In this document: positions 59,065 to 64,000 of the stretch, in pieces | Layout: each line of letters starts with the position of its first letter | Position numbering within the stretch: the first letter of the stretch is position 1 | Source of the DNA: Glandiceps talaboti | Lineage: Eukaryota > Hemichordata > Enteropneusta > Spengelidae | Length of the DNA: 64,000 bases | Reading direction: 5' to 3' | Assembly (NCBI RefSeq): GCF_964340395.1 | Contig: NC_135569.1 | Location: forward strand, 18,822,457-18,886,456 | The notes under the pieces: model-generated | Databases searched by the model: none | What the model was told of the DNA's origin: nothing | The model's input: the letters and a program-made list of their open reading frames with translations, nothing else | Program-made: the position numbers and the translations under genes

Positions 59065-62000
59065 GTAATTGGTCTATCCACTGTTTGTTGGCCAGTAGTT
59101 GGTCTATCCACTGTCTGTTGGCCAGTAGTTGGTCTATCCACTGTTTGTTGGCCAGTAGTTGGTCTATCCACTGTCTGTTGGCCAGTAGTTGGTCTATCCA
59201 CTGTCTGTTGGCCAGTAGTTGGTCTATCCACTGTTTGTTGGCCAGTAGTTGGTCTATCCACTGTCTGTTGGCCAGTAGTTGGTCTATCCACTGTTTGTTG
59301 GCCAGTAGTTGGTCTATATCCACTGTCTGTTGGCCAGTAGTTGGTCTATCCACTGTTTGTTGGCCAGTAGTTGGTCTATCCACTGTCTGGTGGCCAGTAG
59401 TTGGTCTATCCACTGTTTGTTGGCCAGTAGTTGGTCTATCCACTGTCTGTTGGCCAGTAGTTGGTCTATCCACTGTTTGTTGGCCAGTAGCTGGTCTATC
59501 CACTGTCTGTTGGCCAGTAGTTGGTCTATCCACTGTTTGTTGGCCAGTAGTTGGTCTATCCACTGTCTGTTGGCCAGTAGTTGGTCTATCCACTGTCTGT
59601 TGGCCAGTAGTTGGTCTATCCACTGTTTGTTGGCCAGTAGTTGGTCTATCCACTGTCTGTTGGCCAGTAGTTGGTCTATCCACTGTTTGTTGGCCAGTAG
59701 TTGGTCTATCCACTGTCTGGTGGCCAGTAGTTGGTCTATCCACTGTTTGTTGGCCAGTAGTTGGTCTACCCACTGTCTGTTGGCCAGTAGTTGGTCTATC
59801 CACTGTTTGTTGGCCAGTAGTTGGTCTATCCACTGTCTGTTGGCCAGTAGGTGGTCTATCCACTGTTTGTTGGCCAGTAGTTGGTCTATCCACTGTCTGG
59901 TGGCCAGTAGTTGGTCTATCCACTGTTTGTTGGCCAGTAGTTGGTCTTTCCACTGTATGTTGGCCAGTAGTTGGTCTATCCACTGTCTGTTGGCCAGTAG
60001 TTGGTCTATCCACTGTCTGTTGGCCAGTAGTTGGTCTATCCACTGTTTGTTGGCCAGTAGTTGGTCTATCCACTGTCTGGTGGCCAGTAGTTGGTCTATC
60101 CACTGTTTGTTGGCCAGTAGTTGGTCTTTCCACTGTATGTTGGCCAGTAGTTGGTCTATCCACTGTCTGTTGGCCAGTAGTTGGTCTATCCACTGTTTGT
60201 TGGCCAGTAGTTGGTCTATCCACTGTCTGTTGGCCAGTAATTGGTCTATCCACTGTCTGGTGGCCAGTAGTTGGTCTATCCACTGTCTGTTGGCCAGTAG
60301 TTGGTCTATCCACTGTCTGTTGGCCAGTAATTGGTCTATCCACTGTTTGTTGGCCAGTAGTTGGTCTATCCACTGTTTGTTGGCCAGTAGTTGGTCTATC
60401 CACTGTCTGGTGGCCAGTAGTTGGTCTATCCACTGTTTGTTGGCCAGTAGTTGGTCTTTCCACTGTATGTTGGCCAGTAGTTGGTCTATCCACTGTCTGT
60501 TGGCCAGTAGTTGGTCTATCCACTGTTTGTTGGCCAGTAGTTGGTCTATCCACTGTCTGTTGGCCAGTAATTGGTCTATCCACTGTCGGGTGGCCAGTAG
60601 TTGGTCTATCCACTGTCTGGTGGCCAGTAGTTGGTCTATCCACTGTCTGTTGGCCAGTAGTTGGTCTATCCACTGTTTGTTGGCCAGTAGTTGGTCTATC
60701 CACTGTTTGTTGGCCAGTAGTTGGTCTATCCACTGTCTGTTGGCCAGTAATTGGTCTATCCACTGTTTGTTGGCCAGTAGTTGATCTATCCACTGTATGT
60801 TGGCCAGTAGTTGGTCTATCCACTGTATGTTGGCCAGTAGTTGGTCTATCCACTGTTTGTTGGCCAGTAGTTGGTCTATCCACTGTCTGTTGGCCAGTAA
60901 TTGGTCTATCCACTGTTTGTTGGCCAGTAATTGGTCTATCCACTGTCTAGTGGCCAGTAGTTGGTCTATCCACTGTTTGTTGGCCAGTAGTTGGTCTATC
61001 CACTGTCTGTTGGCCAGTAGTTGGTCTATCCACTGTTTGTTGGCCAGTAGTTGGTCTATCCACTGTCTGGTGGCCAGTAGTTGGTCTATCCAATGTCTGG
61101 TGGCCAGTAGTTGGTCTATCCACTGTATGTTGGCCAGTAGTTGGTCTATCCACTGTCTGTTGGCCAGTAGTTGGTCTATCCACTGTTTGTTGGCCAGTAG
61201 TTGGTCTATCCAGTGTCTGGTGGCCAGTAGTTGGTCTATCCACTGTCTGTTGGCCAGTAATTGGTCTACCCACTGTTTGTTGGCCAGTAGTTGGTCTATC
61301 CACTGTTTGTTGGCCAGTAGTTGGTCTATCCACTGTTTGTTGGCCAGTAGTTGGTCTATCCACTGTCGGTTGGCCAGTAGTTGGTCTATCCACTGTTTGT
61401 TGGCCAGTAGTTGATCTATCCACTGTATGTTGGCCAGTAGTTGGTCTATCCACTGTTTGTTGGCCAGTAGTTGGTCTATCCACTGTCTGTTGGCCAGTAG
61501 TTGGTCTATCCACTGTTTGTTGGCCAGTAGTTGGTCTATCCACTGTTTGTTGGACAGTAGTTGGTCTATCCACTGTCTGGTGGCCAATAGTTGGTCTATC
61601 CACTGTATGTTGGCCAATAGTTGGTCTATCCACTGTATGTTGGTCAGTAGTTGGTCTATCCACTGTCTGTTGGCCAGTAGTTGGTCTATCCACTGTTTGT
61701 TGGCCAGTAGTAGGTCTATCCACTGTCTGGTGGCTAGTAGTTGGTCTATCCACTGTATGTTGGCCAGTAGTTGGTCTATCCACTGTTTGTTGGCCAGTAG
61801 TTGGTCTATCCACTGTCTGTTGGCCAATAGTTGGTCTATCCACTGTTTGTTGGCCAGTAGTTGGTCTATCCACTGTCTGTTGGCCAGTAGTTGGTATATC
61901 CACTGTCTGTTGGCCAGTAATTGGTCCATCCACTGTTTGTTGGCCAGTAGTTGGTCTATCCACTGTCTGTTGGCCAGTAGTTGGTATATCCACTGTCTGT

Positions 62001-62430
62001 TGGCCAGTAATTGGTCCATCCACTGTTTGTTGGCCAGTAGTTGGTATATCCACTGTCTGTTGGCCAGTAGTTGGTCTATCCACTGTTTGTTGGCCAGTAG
62101 TTGGTCTATCTACTGTCTGTTGGCCAGTAATTGGTCCATCCACTGTTTGTTGGCCAGTAGTTGGTCTATCCACTGTCTGTTGGCCAGTAATTGGTCTATC
62201 CCCTGTTTGTTGGCCAGTAGTTGGTCTATCCACTGTATGTTGGCCAGTACTTGGTCTATCCACTGTATGTTGGCCAGTAGTTGGTCTATCCACTGTATGT
62301 TGGCCAGTAGTTGGTCTATCCACTGTCTGTTGGCCAGTAGTTGGTCTATCCACTGTTTGTTGGCCAGTAGTTGGTCTATCCACTGTCTGTTGGCCAGTAG
62401 TTTGTATATTCACTTTCTGGTGGCCAGTAG
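59065..62430 (+). repeat. 30-bp minisatellite, about 112 copies
   Basis: The unit is TTGGTCTATCCACTGTCTGT plus TGGCCAGTAG. It alternates mainly between TCTG and TTTG forms, with TATG and CTGG variants. The 30-bp period leaves frames of up to about 900 codons open on both strands; these are shadows. Lies in SLC45 intron 4. Confidence 0.97.
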
Positions 62431-62755
62431 TTCAATCACATGCTTTGACGAAAGCTATTTACCAATCTTACATATTCATTTCCTTAGCACTAAATTACTT
62501 TGAATTTGACCATTTCAATGATTTCAATAAATCAATTAATTTCAATGACTACTACTATGAGACTATAAGCACTGTTTATTTAGTACTATCATTTCATTCA
62601 TAATATTTAGTACTATCATCATTTCATTCATAATATTTAGTACTATCATCATTTCATTCATAATATTTAGTACTATCATCATTTCATTCATAATATTTAG
62701 TACTATCATCATTTCATTCATAATATTTAGTACTAGCATCATTTCATTCATAATA
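62431..62755 (+). repeat. Spacer with 30-bp AT-rich repeat
   Basis: About 150 bp of unique sequence (TTCAATCACATGCTTTGACG onward), then five to six copies of a 30-bp unit ATTTAGTACTATCATCATTT plus CATTCATAAT. The same spacer recurs at 63787. Confidence 0.9.
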
Positions 62756-63786
62756 TTGGCCAATAGTTGGTCTATCCACTGTTTGTTGGCCAGTAGTTGG
62801 TCTATCCACTGTCTGTTGGCCAGTAGTTGGTATATCCACTGTCTGTTGGCCAGTAGTTGGTCCATCCACTGTTTGTTGGCCAGTAGTTGGTCTATCCACT
62901 GTTTGTTGGACAGTAGTTGGTCTATCCACTGTCTGGTGGCCAATAGTTGGTCTATCCACTGTATGTTGGCCAATAGTTGGTCTATCCACTGTATGTTGGT
63001 CAGTAGTTGGTCTATCCACTGTCTGTTGGCCAGTAGTTGGTCTATCCACTGTTTGTTGGCCAGTAGTTGGTCTATCCACTGTCTGGTGGCTAGTAGTTGG
63101 TCTATCCACTGTATGTTGGCCAGTAGTTGGTCTATCCACTGTTTGTTGGCCAGTAGTTGGTCTATCCACTGTCTGTTGGCCAATAGTTGGTCTATCCACT
63201 GTTTGTTGGCCAGTAGTTGGTCTATCCACTGTCTGTTGGCCAGTAGTTGGTATATCCACTGTCTGTTGGCCAGTAATTGGTCCATCCACTGTTTGTTGGC
63301 CAGTAGTTGGTCTATCCACTGTCTGTTGGCCAGTAGTTGGTATATCCACTGTCTGTTGGCCAGTAATTGGTCCATCCACTGTTTGTTGGCCAGTAGTTGG
63401 TATATCCACTGTCTGTTGGCCAGTAGTTGGTCTATCCACTGTTTGTTGGCCAGTAGTTGGTCTATCTACTGTCTGTTGGCCAGTAATTGGTCCATCCACT
63501 GTTTGTTGGCCAGTAGTTGGTCTATCCACTGTCTGTTGGCCAGTAATTGGTCTATCCCCTGTTTGTTGGCCAGTAGTTGGTCTATCCACTGTATGTTGGC
63601 CAGTACTTGGTCTATCCACTGTATGTTGGCCAGTAGTTGGTCTATCCACTGTATGTTGGCCAGTAGTTGGTCTATCCACTGTCTGTTGGCCAGTAGTTGG
63701 TCTATCCACTGTTTGTTGGCCAGTAGTTGGTCTATCCACTGTCTGTTGGCCAGTAGTTTGTATATTCACTTTCTGGTGGCCAGTAG
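62756..63786 (+). repeat. 30-bp minisatellite, second block (about 34 copies)
   Basis: Same unit as 59065-62430. Variant order matches the last kilobase of that block. Confidence 0.95.
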
Positions 63787-64000
63787 TTCAATCACATGCT
63801 TTGACGAAAGCTATTTACCAATCTTACATATTCATTTCCTTAGCACTAAATTACTTTGAATTTGACCATTTCAATGATTTCAATAAATCAATTAATTTCA
63901 ATGACTACTACTATGAGACTATAAGCACTGTTTATTTAGTACTATCATTTCATTCATAATATTTAGTACTATCATCATTTCATTCATAATATTTAGTACT

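Larger units (their letters stand above)
61500..64000 (+). repeat. Tandem segmental duplication, offset 1356 bp
   Basis: Sequence from about 61500 to 62644 recurs at about 62856-64000. Private variants coincide (TTGGACAG at 61550 and 62906; the spacer at 62431 and 63787). I noticed only one difference (TAGGTC near 61711 versus TTGGTC). The second copy runs off the window. Confidence 0.9.

Noticed and set aside
59015-63859. Open frames of up to 901 codons on both strands
   Set aside because: Ten-codon periodicity of the 30-bp satellite in SLC45 intron 4.

Overview
The window looks like intron-rich, gene-poor nuclear DNA from an invertebrate animal, probably marine. The evidence is GT-AG splice sites with matching codon phases, a vertebrate-like SLC45 transporter, a paired-class homeobox OAR motif, tRNA-derived SINEs and several non-LTR (LINE) retrotransposon remnants. 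The phylum cannot be fixed from this sequence alone. There are no prokaryotic operons, ribosome binding sites, CRISPR arrays or tRNA/rRNA genes.

Only two real genes are visible, both on the + strand and both incomplete. The first is the 3' end of a paired-class (PRD/OAR) homeobox gene: coding exons at 13078-13267 and 15161-15267, stop at 15265-15267, polyadenylation signal at 15566. Its homeodomain must lie upstream, outside what can be recognised here. The second is an SLC45-family (MFS sugar/proton transporter) gene: exons at 43176-43931 (start ATG 43229), 46508-46660, 54236-55045 and 58528-58638. All introns are in phase 1, the gene continues beyond the right edge, and a candidate promoter and non-coding first exon lie near 35.85-36.02 kb. 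The visible 592 residues cover the N-terminal extension, TM1-TM7, a central loop with a five-heptad coiled coil, and the start of TM8.

Everything else is repetitive. By my hand count about half of the window (roughly 34 of 64 kb) is tandem repeat. The main arrays are 22- and 26-mers (3.2-4.15 kb), a 26-mer (4.67-6.1 kb), a 28-mer (11.1-12.07 kb), a 30-mer (15.9-17.96 kb), a 39-mer (20.1-25.96 kb), a 56-mer (29.65-30.77 kb), a 41-mer (31.3-32.3 kb), a GTA/GTG microsatellite (33.2-34.9 kb), a 21-mer (40.0-43.0 kb), a 31/39-mer (44.2-45.15 kb), a 31/32-mer (47.6-54.2 kb) and a 30-mer (59.07-63.79 kb). Most of the long open frames in the window are stop-free shadows of these arrays.

The most notable biology is the link between mobile elements and satellites. 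A 26-mer array has expanded inside a LINE 3' UTR. A SINE family carries an internal 56-bp minisatellite of variable copy number. A 2.3-kb TTAA-flanked inverted-repeat element has landed inside a minisatellite, splitting it with an exact TTAA duplication. Other inverted-repeat elements sit in the homeobox gene intron (13973-14891), at about 19.0-19.35 kb, and in SLC45 intron 3 (56.3-58.4 kb). A short array of perfect CArG boxes lies at 27.1-27.4 kb. I see no defence or biosynthetic system.
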